In this document: positions 23,335 to 33,500 of the stretch, piece by piece
Position numbering within the stretch: position 1 is the stretch's first letter
Layout: every line of letters starts with the position of its first letter
Notes under the pieces: generated by a model
Databases searched by the model: none
Told to the model about the DNA's origin: nothing
What the model saw: only the letters and a program-made list of their open reading frames with translations
Origin: MWEH01 sp964392385
GTDB lineage: Bacteria; Bacillota; Clostridia; Christensenellales; DTU072
Direction: 5' to 3'
DNA: 41,490 bases
NCBI GenBank assembly: GCA_964392385.1
Contig: CAYMPR010000010.1
Location: 1 to 41,490 of the forward strand
Position numbers and translations under genes: made by a program

Positions 23335-25164
23335 TTATCCAAGCTCGTATATTACCCCAACACCATTTTCAACTGTAACAACATGAGATTGAATATAATA
23401 GTCATCAATAAAGAAATCATCCACAATAGAAATATCCGAACTATCTGCACTTAGAAGCTTTTGACCACTGTTGGAATATAGTGCGAATTTTCCATTTTCC
23501 TTAGTAATATATACTCCATTATTGGCAGAAAACACATATTCATTAACTGGTGTCACATTTCCACTTTTATCAATTCTATAGTATTTAAAAAAGTCTAAAT
23601 CTCCAACCTTTTCGTTTTTCCCAGCAATAGCATATTCACCAAAGTATGGTGTGAATATGTCGTAATCAAAAGGAGTAATCTGATTCCCATTAAGATCAAA
23701 TGAGGCAGAACAATTAACTAACGGCCTATCCAAATTGAACTCACTAGCTATTATCATATTAGAGTGAATAATATAGGGATCATATGCGATTCTATCAAGG
23801 AGTGGGAGCAAAGTTACTCTTTGTCCATCGGAATATTGATGATAACCTATATCTCTTCCAGGTATCTTGAAATTGGGGTCAATATTTTGTAACCCTTTCC
23901 CATCAACATAAACTATAGGCATAAGGATGTTTGATAACGTAATTCTCTCGGCATTACTATTATATATTTGAAAAGTATCGTTAAATACTACATTGTTGTC
24001 AATATCGTAGACAGGGAAGTAAGAATATACTATTGAATAACCATCCTTGATAATTTCGCTAGTAGGAACCACAGGCGGACTATATACTCTTTGAATAAAA
24101 TCTTGATTTTCTAAATTTATATATTCGTTACTATTGCTTATGTTCATGATATTAGCGAAATCCTTTAGTAGTAAACTAGTGTACTTGTTGGAAACTAGAG
24201 ATACTCTATCGGTGTCGTAATACTGCCCTGTAACTGCGTTATATCTTTTGCTTCTAATGGTCATGTAATAAATTGTTTCTTCGTCAGTTTCAAGGGCTCT
24301 TGCTACTTCATATGTATCATATTCTTCAGCACTCGAATAAATCCCAGTAAAAATAAACCAATTATTTCCAAGATAATATGGAGAAACATCTACCATAGAA
24401 TGTGAAAATCCGTCTGCTTCATCAAATGGCACATAATAGCTTTTTAAGGTTAAATACCCTTCAGAATTTATTTCATTAATTGAATATATTCTTACAATAC
24501 CAGGCGCCTGAGCTATTAAATGTCCTTCAGAATACGAAAACTTTGTTGAATTAGTTACATCATCTACTTTTGCAACCTCTAATAACCCATTTGCACTGGA
24601 ATAGTCATATATTATCGCTTCCTCATACTCTGTCCCAGTTTCTTCTTTGCCACCTAAAATAGCGACATAAGTAGAATCCAACATACTATATTGCATGATT
24701 GATGGAACATACTTATAGGAAAACCCATAATCACTACTAATAATATTGCTTCCTTCACCTCTAATTTTTACTATTCCAACTTTATAATCAATAATATCAC
24801 CAGAGGCAAAAGGCATTGTAACCACAGCATAATCACCCCTAATATCCAAAACATTAGTAAATCTAGGCGATATGAGCTCTTGATCGGCAGTACAAAAACC
24901 GTATCTTAATTCTTCGCTTTCAAAATAGTTCTTTTGAGTAATAAAATAACCGCTAACTCCATCATATTGTGAGACGGTAACCCCATCACTTAGACGCAAC
25001 TTTTCAGTGATGGTAGTGTAATTTTCCCTGGATTTAAAGTTCTTAAAATATTGAACATATTCTATTTCAACAGGTCTACACGAGGACATAAAAAAACATA
25101 ATACTATCAGTGAAATTAATAATATAAAAATAATTTTTTTTAAATAGTGAAATTTATCACTCAT
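23335..25164 (-). CDS. Lipoprotein of unknown function overlapping rnfB
   Basis: About 609 aa from the ATG at 25164. That start was chosen over the one at 25230 because it yields a clean signal peptide (KK, hydrophobic stretch, lipobox MSSC, Cys29) and overlaps the rnfB stop by only 8 bp. The rest is beta-rich with aromatic and glycine turns. Several stretches resemble WG-type or propeller repeats (for example YGFCTADQELISPRF and KFALYSNSGQKLL), but I cannot assign a family. The overlap suggests co-translation with the Rnf genes; a link to Rnf function is speculation. Confidence 0.72.
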   Translation of the reverse strand: MSDKFHYLKKIIFILLISLIVLCFFMSSCRPVEIEYVQYFKNFKSRENYTTITEKLRLSDGVTVSQYDGVSGYFITQKNYFESEELRYGFCTADQELISPRFTNVLDIRGDYAVVTMPFASGDIIDYKVGIVKIRGEGSNIISSDYGFSYKYVPSIMQYSMLDSTYVAILGGKEETGTEYEEAIIYDYSSANGLLEVAKVDDVTNSTKFSYSEGHLIAQAPGIVRIYSINEINSEGYLTLKSYYVPFDEADGFSHSMVDVSPYYLGNNWFIFTGIYSSAEEYDTYEVARALETDEETIYYMTIRSKRYNAVTGQYYDTDRVSLVSNKYTSLLLKDFANIMNISNSNEYINLENQDFIQRVYSPPVVPTSEIIKDGYSIVYSYFPVYDIDNNVVFNDTFQIYNSNAERITLSNILMPIVYVDGKGLQNIDPNFKIPGRDIGYHQYSDGQRVTLLPLLDRIAYDPYIIHSNMIIASEFNLDRPLVNCSASFDLNGNQITPFDYDIFTPYFGEYAIAGKNEKVGDLDFFKYYRIDKSGNVTPVNEYVFSANNGVYITKENGKFALYSNSGQKLLSADSSDISIVDDFFIDDYYIQSHVVTVENGVGVIYELG

Positions 25165-25978
25165 CTTTTTCTTCTGGAAGCACAAGTTCCTTGATACATT
25201 TTGCAGGACATTTTTCAGCACAAATTCCACATCCTACACATTTATCATAATCAAATACTGGCAAATTGTCCACCAAAGTTATCGCTCCTTCAGGACACAC
25301 TTTCGCACAAATACCACAACCTATACATCCAGCCTTACAATTTATACGAACATCTTTCCCAACAAAATGGCATGAGCAAGCAATAAAATATTTAGCTTTT
25401 TTGGGTATTCTCTTCATTAATGTTTTGGGGCAATGTAAAATACATACCCCGCAATGAATACATTTATCCTGATTTATGCGAGCTACTCCTTTGATAATGT
25501 CTATAGCATGAACGGGACAATTAGAAACGCAAGTACTCATCCCTATGCACCCAGTTGGGCAAGATTTTCTACCGCCAGATAAGAGCTCAACACTAACGCA
25601 GTCACCATAACCTTGGTATTCATACTTATCTTCGCATAATATTCCACCTACACAGCCACATACAACAACAGTTTCTTCATCAGTTGAATCTGAGCCCAAA
25701 AGCGCTGAAATTTTCTTCTTATTTTCTTTATTTGTAGCATTACACCCACTTACTTTTGCCTCACCTTTAACCAATGCTCTCGCGAAGTCTTCGCATCCAG
25801 CATATCCACATGCACCACAATTAGCACCTGCTAGTAAATTACCCACTGCTTCAACTTGAATGTCTTTCTTTACTGCAAATTTTTTACTAAATATCGCAAT
25901 TAAAATTGAAAATACAATTGCAATTCCAGTTAAAATTATAACTGGGTATAATATTTCGCCTAATAAACCTTCGCCCAT
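25157..25978 (-). CDS. rnfB: Rnf complex subunit B (iron-sulfur)
   Basis: 273 aa. An N-terminal membrane anchor (about 9-31) is followed by the Fe-S domain motif C54-xx-C57-xxxx-C62-x16-C79 and several ferredoxin-type motifs (CIHCGVCILHC, CIGCGICAKVC, CVGCGICAEKC). RnfB receives electrons from ferredoxin in the membrane-bound ferredoxin:NAD+ oxidoreductase. It is last of the six rnf genes and overlaps the downstream lipoprotein. Confidence 0.96.
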   Translation of the reverse strand: MGEGLLGEILYPVIILTGIAIVFSILIAIFSKKFAVKKDIQVEAVGNLLAGANCGACGYAGCEDFARALVKGEAKVSGCNATNKENKKKISALLGSDSTDEETVVVCGCVGGILCEDKYEYQGYGDCVSVELLSGGRKSCPTGCIGMSTCVSNCPVHAIDIIKGVARINQDKCIHCGVCILHCPKTLMKRIPKKAKYFIACSCHFVGKDVRINCKAGCIGCGICAKVCPEGAITLVDNLPVFDYDKCVGCGICAEKCPAKCIKELVLPEEKDE

Positions 25979-26018
25979 ATTTTATATACCTTCTTCCTCT
26001 CTAACTTAGAACTCTCAA

Positions 26019-26603
26019 TTAATTAAAGCTCAATGCTGCAAATGCTGTAAATGCCATTGCCATTATTGATGCAGTAATTAGCGTTATTGGAAACCCTTTA
26101 AATCTATCGGGTATATCAGAAGTTTCCATCTTTTCTCTAATACCCGCCATAATTAGAAGCGCAAGCGTGAAACCTATCCCAGAACTAACTCCATTAATAA
26201 ACACTGTAAATACATTTAGTGTTGCAAGTTCAGTTAAATTCATTATTGCTACACCTAATACTGTACAATTAGTTGTTATTAAAGGAAGGTATACACCAAG
26301 TGCTGTGTATAAGGAAGGCGCAAAACGTTTTATAACTATTTCTATTAATTGGATGAGGGCGGCAATTACCAAAATAAAGAGTATAGTCTGTAAATATTCT
26401 ATTTCTAGTTTAATAAGTAGCAAGTTTAGTGCGTATGTAATAATGCTTGTAACTCCCATAACAAAAATTACAGCAAGACCCATACCTAGGGCAGTTTCGC
26501 TCTTTTTGCTGACGCCTAAAAATGGACAAATACCTAAGAATCTCGATAAAACGAAATTATTAATAAATATCCCACCAATTACAAGATATATCCAATAAGG
26601 CAT
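26019..26603 (-). CDS. rnfA: Rnf complex subunit A (membrane)
   Basis: 194 aa, about six transmembrane helices, starting with YWIYLVIGGIFINNFVLSRFLGICPFLGVSK; the conserved NNFVLSRFLGICPFLG motif holds a cysteine thought to bind an iron-sulfur centre with RnfE. Its ATG shares one base with the rnfE stop (TAATG), so translation is coupled. Confidence 0.96.
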   Translation of the reverse strand: MPYWIYLVIGGIFINNFVLSRFLGICPFLGVSKKSETALGMGLAVIFVMGVTSIITYALNLLLIKLEIEYLQTILFILVIAALIQLIEIVIKRFAPSLYTALGVYLPLITTNCTVLGVAIMNLTELATLNVFTVFINGVSSGIGFTLALLIMAGIREKMETSDIPDRFKGFPITLITASIMAMAFTAFAALSFN

Positions 26604-27325
26604 TATAAATTACCCCCTTCCCCGGCGGAAGTGACAATAACATCGTTTGTTTTGGGAATAATCACACTAGTTTTTTTATTTACTAAGCTTTTCCTTTTTT
26701 CGAACTTATCTACAATAGTATTGAACAGCACCATCATAAAGCCATATACCATAAACCCACCAGCGGGCAATATAAAGAAAGTCATTGGAAGTTCTGCACT
26801 GATTAAAAAACCAATTGGAATGCCAAAAAATGATCCTGAACCTAAAAACTCTCTTATTATAGCTAAAATAGTAATCGACATTGTAAAGCCAAGTCCGACT
26901 CCGATACCATCCATCACTGATGGTATAAATCTATTTAGAGATGCGAAACTTTCCACCCTTGCAAGTAAGATACAATTAACAACAATTAACGGTATATAAA
27001 GCCCTAGCTTATCATATAGGTCGGGAAGGAACTTCCTCGTAACCATCTCAACAATAGTCGAAAATGTAGCTATAATTAAAATGTATGCTGGTATTCTTAC
27101 TTTACGAGGAATAAAATTTCTTAGGGCAGAAACTATAGCATTTGCACAAACTAAAACAAAAGTAACTGAAAGTCCCATACCAATCCCGTTGGATGCGAGC
27201 GTAGTCACTGCAAGAGTAGGACAAGTTCCAAGAACAAGTCTAAAAGTTGCGTTATTTTTTATTATTCCATTGAAAAATGGAGTAGTCATATCTTTAAATG
27301 TAAGCCTATCAGCTCGATTCTTCAT
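26603..27325 (-). CDS. rnfE: Rnf complex subunit E (membrane)
   Basis: 240 aa, about six transmembrane helices, homologous in fold to RnfA. LVLGTCPTLAVTTLASNGIGMG carries the conserved Cys segment, and FIPRKVRIPAYILIIATFSTIVEM is typical. GGGAGG lies 6 nt before the ATG. A hydrophilic C-terminal tail of about 35 residues is present. Confidence 0.95.
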   Translation of the reverse strand: MKNRADRLTFKDMTTPFFNGIIKNNATFRLVLGTCPTLAVTTLASNGIGMGLSVTFVLVCANAIVSALRNFIPRKVRIPAYILIIATFSTIVEMVTRKFLPDLYDKLGLYIPLIVVNCILLARVESFASLNRFIPSVMDGIGVGLGFTMSITILAIIREFLGSGSFFGIPIGFLISAELPMTFFILPAGGFMVYGFMMVLFNTIVDKFEKRKSLVNKKTSVIIPKTNDVIVTSAGEGGNL

Positions 27326-27386
27326 GACTTGCCTCCCAACAATATCTCATATACTTTTTCACTGATTTTTAGATTTACTCGATTTC

Positions 27387-28061
27387 TCATAATTGGTCTC
27401 CAATTATGATGTTATATGTTCTGACTGCGGCCTTAACGGCCAAATTAACACCATTGGATGAATAAGTCGCCCCTGAAACTATAGTAGGATTAAAATAATT
27501 GTCCGTATCCCCAGAGGATATACTTTCTCCAGTTTGAATATAAAAATCTTGAGTGCTCAAGCCTTCATATTGCCTTAAATGATCTTCTTTAAGAGCCTTT
27601 TCACCAAGGCCAGGGGTTTCAGAGTGAGCGAAAGGAACAATTTTAATAAGTTTATTGTCCTTTATTACTACGATAATAGTTATTCCATCGGCATTATAAC
27701 AAACCTTTTCCCCTTTTAAAGCCTTAGATACTATTATTATTGCCCCATCTTCAGCTTCATAAGCTTTTATAATTTCAGTTCCGGAATATTGACTCAAATT
27801 ATCAATATTAATTTCTTTTTTAATGGATGAAGAATAACTCTGGCCTATAGTTTCCCGAATAATAACCGATGCATCTATCTTAGTGTAATAATTTACTACA
27901 CTTAATAATATGGCAGCGATAAGAGCCAATACACCAAGAACCAATACAATTTTCAAGCTTTCATTAAGAATGTGCCTATTATTTATAGGAGATGATTCCG
28001 ATGTACCATTATTATCTGATTTTTCAGATAGTTGTGAATTATTGTCAATAATTTCAGCCAT
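27387..28061 (-). CDS. rnfG: Rnf complex subunit G (covalent FMN)
   Basis: 224 aa from the ATG at 28061. This start overlaps the rnfD stop by 8 bp with GAGG just upstream; an earlier ATG (28133) would overlap rnfD by 80 bp. One membrane helix (about 34-56) precedes the FMN-binding domain. The flavin attachment motif SGATYS is present, with Thr199 as the FMN-linked residue. Confidence 0.95.
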   Translation of the reverse strand: MAEIIDNNSQLSEKSDNNGTSESSPINNRHILNESLKIVLVLGVLALIAAILLSVVNYYTKIDASVIIRETIGQSYSSSIKKEINIDNLSQYSGTEIIKAYEAEDGAIIIVSKALKGEKVCYNADGITIIVVIKDNKLIKIVPFAHSETPGLGEKALKEDHLRQYEGLSTQDFYIQTGESISSGDTDNYFNPTIVSGATYSSNGVNLAVKAAVRTYNIIIGDQL

Positions 28062-29073
28062 TCTTTGCCTCACTTGTCGCTTCTTTTTTCGGCTTAATGT
28101 ATCCAAACGGTTTTGGCTTAAACGCGCGATCAATAAAAGGAACTAGAATATTCATCAACAAAATTGAAAAACAAGCTCCCTCATTAAATCCTCCGAATCT
28201 TCTAATTATCATTGTTATTAAACCTCCGCCAAAAGCGAAGAGAATTAAGCCTATTTTTGTGCGAGGAGATGTCGTGTAGTCCGTGTACATAAAAACCCCA
28301 GCAAACAAAATACCGCCTGTCAGTATTGAAGGTAAAATGTAGTTATATCCATTTTTATACAAGATTAATGCAAAAAGGCCACAGGTCACAACATATGTAA
28401 ATGGAATTCTCCAGTCAATAATTTTAAAAAATATTAAGTAAGCGGCAGACAAGATTATAGCTAGAGCACAAACCTCTCCAATACTTCCTCCTATTCTTCC
28501 CAAAAATAAATCCATCAAATCAAGATTAAGCAGTCCACTTAAGGCCGAGTTCTTTATCTCAGCAAGAGGAGTCGCCTGAGTAACATATGTTTTTAAAAAT
28601 CCTGAAAAGAATACTGAAAATCCATTAGAATAGTCTAAAGGCGCAATAAATCTTGTCATTTGACCTGTCCAAGATAATGTCAAAAATATTCTTGCAGTAG
28701 CGGCAGGATTTGCAAAATTTTGACCTAATCCGCCAAAAAGCATTTTCACAACCATTGTTGCAAAAATACCTCCAATTAATGGAATATAAAAAGGCACAGT
28801 AGGCGGAAGATTCATCCCGAGTATGAGACCAGTGACAACTGCGGAGAAATCTGAAATTGTATTAGGTCTCTTCCTTGCAACATTATATATTGTCTCACCA
28901 AGTACGCTTGCAAGAACAGATATTGCAACGACAAATAAACTATAAAGCCCAAAAATAATTGTGGAAGCAATGAGGGGAAAAGTAAGAGAAATAGCTACAT
29001 GAAGCATAATTTTTTTTGTAGACAAATTATTCCCTATATGTGGTGATGAAGATACTAAAAATTTTGACTTCAT
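28054..29073 (-). CDS. rnfD: Rnf complex subunit D (membrane, FMN)
   Basis: 339 aa, with about nine to ten hydrophobic helices. TQATPLAE places the covalent FMN threonine at Thr168 (compare the ATPL motif of RnfD/NqrB). The complex pumps Na+ or H+ as electrons pass from ferredoxin to NAD+; the ion cannot be read here. GAGG lies just before the ATG, and 11 bp separate it from rnfC. Confidence 0.95.
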   Translation of the reverse strand: MKSKFLVSSSPHIGNNLSTKKIMLHVAISLTFPLIASTIIFGLYSLFVVAISVLASVLGETIYNVARKRPNTISDFSAVVTGLILGMNLPPTVPFYIPLIGGIFATMVVKMLFGGLGQNFANPAATARIFLTLSWTGQMTRFIAPLDYSNGFSVFFSGFLKTYVTQATPLAEIKNSALSGLLNLDLMDLFLGRIGGSIGEVCALAIILSAAYLIFFKIIDWRIPFTYVVTCGLFALILYKNGYNYILPSILTGGILFAGVFMYTDYTTSPRTKIGLILFAFGGGLITMIIRRFGGFNEGACFSILLMNILVPFIDRAFKPKPFGYIKPKKEATSEAKNG

Positions 29074-29084
29074 TTTTTCCTCTT

Positions 29085-30383
29085 TTATGCTGGGGTGATC
29101 TTTTCTTTATGTATCAATTTTTTCGCAAGTCTTTGCGATTGCACTAATGGTCTTTTTGCAGGACAAATGTAAGCACAACAACCACACTCAATACAACTCA
29201 TAGGGTAGTATTTGTTCGCCTCAGCAATTTTACCATGAAGCACTAGTTTATCTATTATCATTGGCAATAAATTCATGGGGCAGACTGAAGCACATCTTCC
29301 ACAATTAATACATGGTGTTGGAGTAACCTCTCTGATTTCTTTCTCTTTAAGCAACAGTAAGGAAGAGCAGCCTTTAGTAGTAACAGGTTTAAAGCTATGA
29401 AGTGAAACTCCCATCATAGGACCACCAAGAACAGCTTTTACTACACCCTCTTCTTCTCCTAAGTAATCAACTATTTCAGATAAAGGGATGCCATTTCTAA
29501 CAAATAAATTGCATGGTCTTTTTATACCTAATCCCGAAACAGTCATATATCTAGAAAAACAAGGTTTACCTAATTCCACTGCCTCATATATGGCAAAAAC
29601 AGTAGAAATATTGAATACAACATACCCAATATCAGATGGTAAACCCCCTTTAGGTACGATCTCTTTAGAAATCGAATAGATAAGTTGTTTTTCTCCACCT
29701 TGGGGATATTTGGTTTTTAGCTCAACGAATTTTATTTTTTCTATATCAGCAAATTGCATCAAGTTAACCATGGCGTCTCTTTTATTTCTTTCGATACCAA
29801 CGAATACTGAGTCAACACCTAATGCTAATTGGACATAACTTATTCCTTTGATTATCTCTTCAGGTTTTTCCATCATCAAGCGATAGTCTACAGTAATATA
29901 TGGCTCACACTCACAGCCGTTAATTATTATCGCTTTAACGGGAGTTTTAGGCATAAGTTTAACATGGGTAGGGAATGTTGCTCCACCAAGACCAACTATT
30001 CCTGCTTCTTTACATCTTTCTATTATTGAGTTTTTATCAGGGGCTTTTAAAACAGGAAGAAATTCCTCATCATATTTATTATCGTTGCTTATTATTATGT
30101 GGGGAGCCATAATGCCACTAGAATTAGGCCTATCCACTATTCCTAGTACTTCTCCCGAAACGGAAGAATGAATATTTGCAGAAACAAATCCTTGAGCTTG
30201 CCCAATCAAAGTACCAGCTTTTACAATCATGCCTTTTTCTACTATTGGAAGTGCAGGCTTACCAATATGTTGAGATAAAGGTATATAAACCTTTTCTCCT
30301 ACTGGCATAGATTCAAGTGGAAAGTCTTTTGAATATTCTTTATTGTCTTTGGGGTGAATGCCGCGTTTAAATGTCGAAAGCAA
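29085..30383 (-). CDS. rnfC: Rnf complex subunit C (NADH/FMN, iron-sulfur)
   Basis: 432 aa. The NAD/FMN-binding NQO1-like region includes GGATFPTHVKL and CECEPYITVDYR, followed by two ferredoxin motifs (CINCGRCASVCP and CIECGCCAYICP). RnfC is the NAD+-reducing subunit. The start codon is TTG, chosen because AGGAGG lies 6 nt upstream; no closer ATG fits the conserved N-terminus. First gene of the operon. Confidence 0.95.
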   Translation of the reverse strand: MLSTFKRGIHPKDNKEYSKDFPLESMPVGEKVYIPLSQHIGKPALPIVEKGMIVKAGTLIGQAQGFVSANIHSSVSGEVLGIVDRPNSSGIMAPHIIISNDNKYDEEFLPVLKAPDKNSIIERCKEAGIVGLGGATFPTHVKLMPKTPVKAIIINGCECEPYITVDYRLMMEKPEEIIKGISYVQLALGVDSVFVGIERNKRDAMVNLMQFADIEKIKFVELKTKYPQGGEKQLIYSISKEIVPKGGLPSDIGYVVFNISTVFAIYEAVELGKPCFSRYMTVSGLGIKRPCNLFVRNGIPLSEIVDYLGEEEGVVKAVLGGPMMGVSLHSFKPVTTKGCSSLLLLKEKEIREVTPTPCINCGRCASVCPMNLLPMIIDKLVLHGKIAEANKYYPMSCIECGCCAYICPAKRPLVQSQRLAKKLIHKEKITPA

Positions 30384-30424
30384 GGATATCCTCCTAGCAA
30401 TTAAGCTTTAATATTACTTTGTAG

Positions 30425-30453
30425 ATTATATAACATTAATACTAATAAGTAAA
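30425..30453 (-). promoter_or_regulatory. Promoter of the rnf operon
   Basis: On the minus strand, TTTACT (30448-30453), a 17-bp spacer and perfect TATAAT (30425-30430). Confidence 0.6.
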
Positions 30454-30486
30454 TACTGCATCGTTCTATTTAGTTCGCTTGAGCAT

Positions 30487-30514
30487 AAAAAAAGGGCACT
30501 TACTAGGTGCCCTT
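30487..30514 (-). terminator. Terminator of the large lipoprotein gene
   Basis: On the minus strand, an 8-bp stem AAGGGCAC/GTGCCCTT with a 7-nt loop is followed by seven Ts. It starts 7 nt after the stop codon. Confidence 0.92.
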
Positions 30515-30521
30515 CTCGACT

Positions 30522-33500
30522 TTAATCAGTAAATTTGTCAATATCGCTATCTAGTAATTCCTTGCGTCCTTTATTAATTTCATCTTTCTTCTTTGGAACA
30601 ATTCCTGATGCAGGAACCTTACTTTGAATTACTACTTTCTTATTCTTTGCCATTTTCTTGGTAATTCTGCGAACTATCAAAACGACTATTGTGACAAGTA
30701 ACATAGCTCCAATTACTATAGAAGCTATCAATAACCATATTTGTGGGTCAACTTCAGGTTTTTTGTCTTCTTCCTCTTCAGGCTCTTCTGTTGGGGTTTC
30801 TTCTTCCACCTTTGCTGCAAACATATATTTATCTTTCGGGTCTAATGCAGCATATGCAGTAATTGTATCTTCATTTGCTGGAAGTTTAGTTATACTTACA
30901 TCGTCTACAACAAGTATTCCCTTGAAGAAGTTTTTCGTATCTGTAGACCCTACTAAGCCGTCGTTAGTCCCTATATGGAAGGAAATTTTATTACTTGAAA
31001 TAGGAGTTTCAGTGTCTTCGTTATAAACATAGAACTTATATTCTTTTAATGAAGTACCTGAAATGTTTATAGTAGACCATTTAGTCGTTTCATTTCCATA
31101 AATAAACCTAAACTCTGCATTTTTTCCTTCTGGCGCAAGTAATTTTGCCCAGAATTTTATCTCATAATAGGAGCCAGCTTCTGCTTCAAATCCAGATTTT
31201 TGTTCGTAATACTGGCCATTGTCATTAATGTTTGCAAGCATTAAGAAATATCTTCCATTTCCGTTTGTTCCTGAAGTTAAGAATGTTTGAATATCCGCAA
31301 GAGCAAATCCTGTTTCCTCTAGATATCCATACACTGCTTCAGTAAGTTGTTTTTCGCTATACACTCCGTAAAGCATAGGAGGAATAACACCTTCGGTAGG
31401 AGTAAGGTATGGAGCCGCTGTTGACGCATCTTTATGATTGTATGCTCCTGGTGCATGCCCAGTAAAATCATCAGTTGCATCGGTATAATTATCAAAAGAA
31501 TCAATTGCAAAATCTATAATTTTAAAGATATAACTATTTTTGTAAAGTGAACCTGTAGAAGAACTATTTTCATATAATGTATATGGTTCAGAAGTTTTGT
31601 TTTCAACAAGCCATTCAGTTTCATCTACTAAAGTTGGATCTTCCACACCATACGCATTTAAATTGAATTCTTCTGTTGTTGTTAATTCTTTAATGTTAAT
31701 ATCATCAAAAAACACAGTTCCTCTGGACAATCCTTGAGAGTATGTTATGTCATCCTCAGTCTCACCTGAAGAAATATCAATAGCATATTGATTACCCAAG
31801 AAAAGCTCTAACTGTACCCTTCCATCCGCCATTGTCGAATTAATAATCATTCTATATTGAATCCATTGCCCAGCAGTATCAACATTAACAAAGCCTATAA
31901 ATTCTCCATTAACCTCCGCATTATTGTCTGCATATTCCTTTAGAGTTAATGCAGAAGATGGATTTTTCAAAGTAATTGAGGCTTTTGCACCATCTATTGT
32001 CTTGACCCAAATAGATACTACATAGTACTTATTCTTATAGACAGTATGGGAACTTGACATTGTGTAGCCAGTATAAGTATCCAATTCTGAAGAGATTATA
32101 AGTAAATTATTGCTTGATGTACTCTTGTAAAAGCCTTGTGAAGGATCTCCGTATAAGCTAGCACGATCAGAAGCATCAAACCCTTCGTAATATAAATAAT
32201 TAATAATCCCCATTTTTGTGTCAAATAAATCTTTGCCTTCTCCTGTATATTTAACGGGAGTAATACTACCAGTAAGTTTAGTTGCAGTAACCACTGAGGA
32301 TGCGGGCGAAAACATATTTGTCTGTAATAGGACTCCACCCACTGCTCTTAAATAGTATGTTCCATTAGATTGCAATGTGTATTCGTTAGTACCTGCAGCA
32401 ATTCTTGATACCAATACATTATCTTCTGTTTCCGTAGAGCCATCTATGGGATATTTGTTCATAAAAACATAATAATATGTTGCCTTATCAATTGGATTCC
32501 AAGTTATTTTTGTATGTGCATCATTTAACTTTATCACAGGTTTTGCAAGTGTTGCCTTTGCTTCTGTCTTGTTCCAGTTAGAAGGTGTAGCAACTCCAGT
32601 CAAATTACCACTTGCATCAAAAAGTTCGGCATCATCATAGTTCGAGGTCTCAATGTTTGTGAAAAAGCCATTTGTAATGCTCGAGGTTGCCCCACCAGAT
32701 GACTCGCTAAGTGTTTGTTTTTTAACGTTTGTTTGAGTTGTATCAGCGTTTTTATGTTCCTCATAGGTAATTTTTTGCCATGTCATAGCAGTCATGAAAA
32801 ATGAACCTTGTAAATGACTATCAGGTGTGTAAATATCTCCACTCCCAAAAGTGACTCCTATGTTCAATCTTTCAGAATCAACTGCCTTACCTTGTACATA
32901 TAGCACTAACTCAATCCATTCATCAGTATTTATACCAGTAAACTGCGCAATTGCAGATGTACTTTCACCAGCATAGACGGCAACAGCTGGACCTTTTCCT
33001 TTTAAAATGCCTTGGGTTTTTACCCACATAGATAAACGATAAAAACTATTAGGATTAACTTTCAGTAAACTATCTAAATTTGCTTCAACATCAATATCAG
33101 CATCTTCTATTTTAAATGTTGCTTTAGATGCAGTTGGTTGAACATGATTTATCATGAAAACGTCTAAGGGTCTTGCAACGCTATTGTAATTAATAGTTAT
33201 TGTTTTAGGACCACCCATGAGGCCTCCTAGCCCTTCAACAGTGCTAGGCTCATTAGAAGTAATGAAGGAATTTAGTCCTCCTAAAATTCCTGATGAATAG
33301 GATGATAGTGTAGTTCTTTGATCAACTGCCTCGTGTTCCCACAAAGTATTTGGAATATTTTCAAGAGAAGTAAATGCACTCGTTGACACTGTTCCATTGT
33401 CTATAAGTCCAAAATATTTGAAGTCACCTTGTTGAAGTATTGACAACTGATAATAATCAGTTGGATCTTCTCCAGCGGCAACAATTGTATCGTCAGTATA

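Noticed and set aside
30384..30453. Redox (Rex-type) operator at the rnf promoter
   Set aside because: No TTGTGAA/TTCACAA-like or TTGTTAA/TTAACAA-like palindrome could be seen around the promoter.
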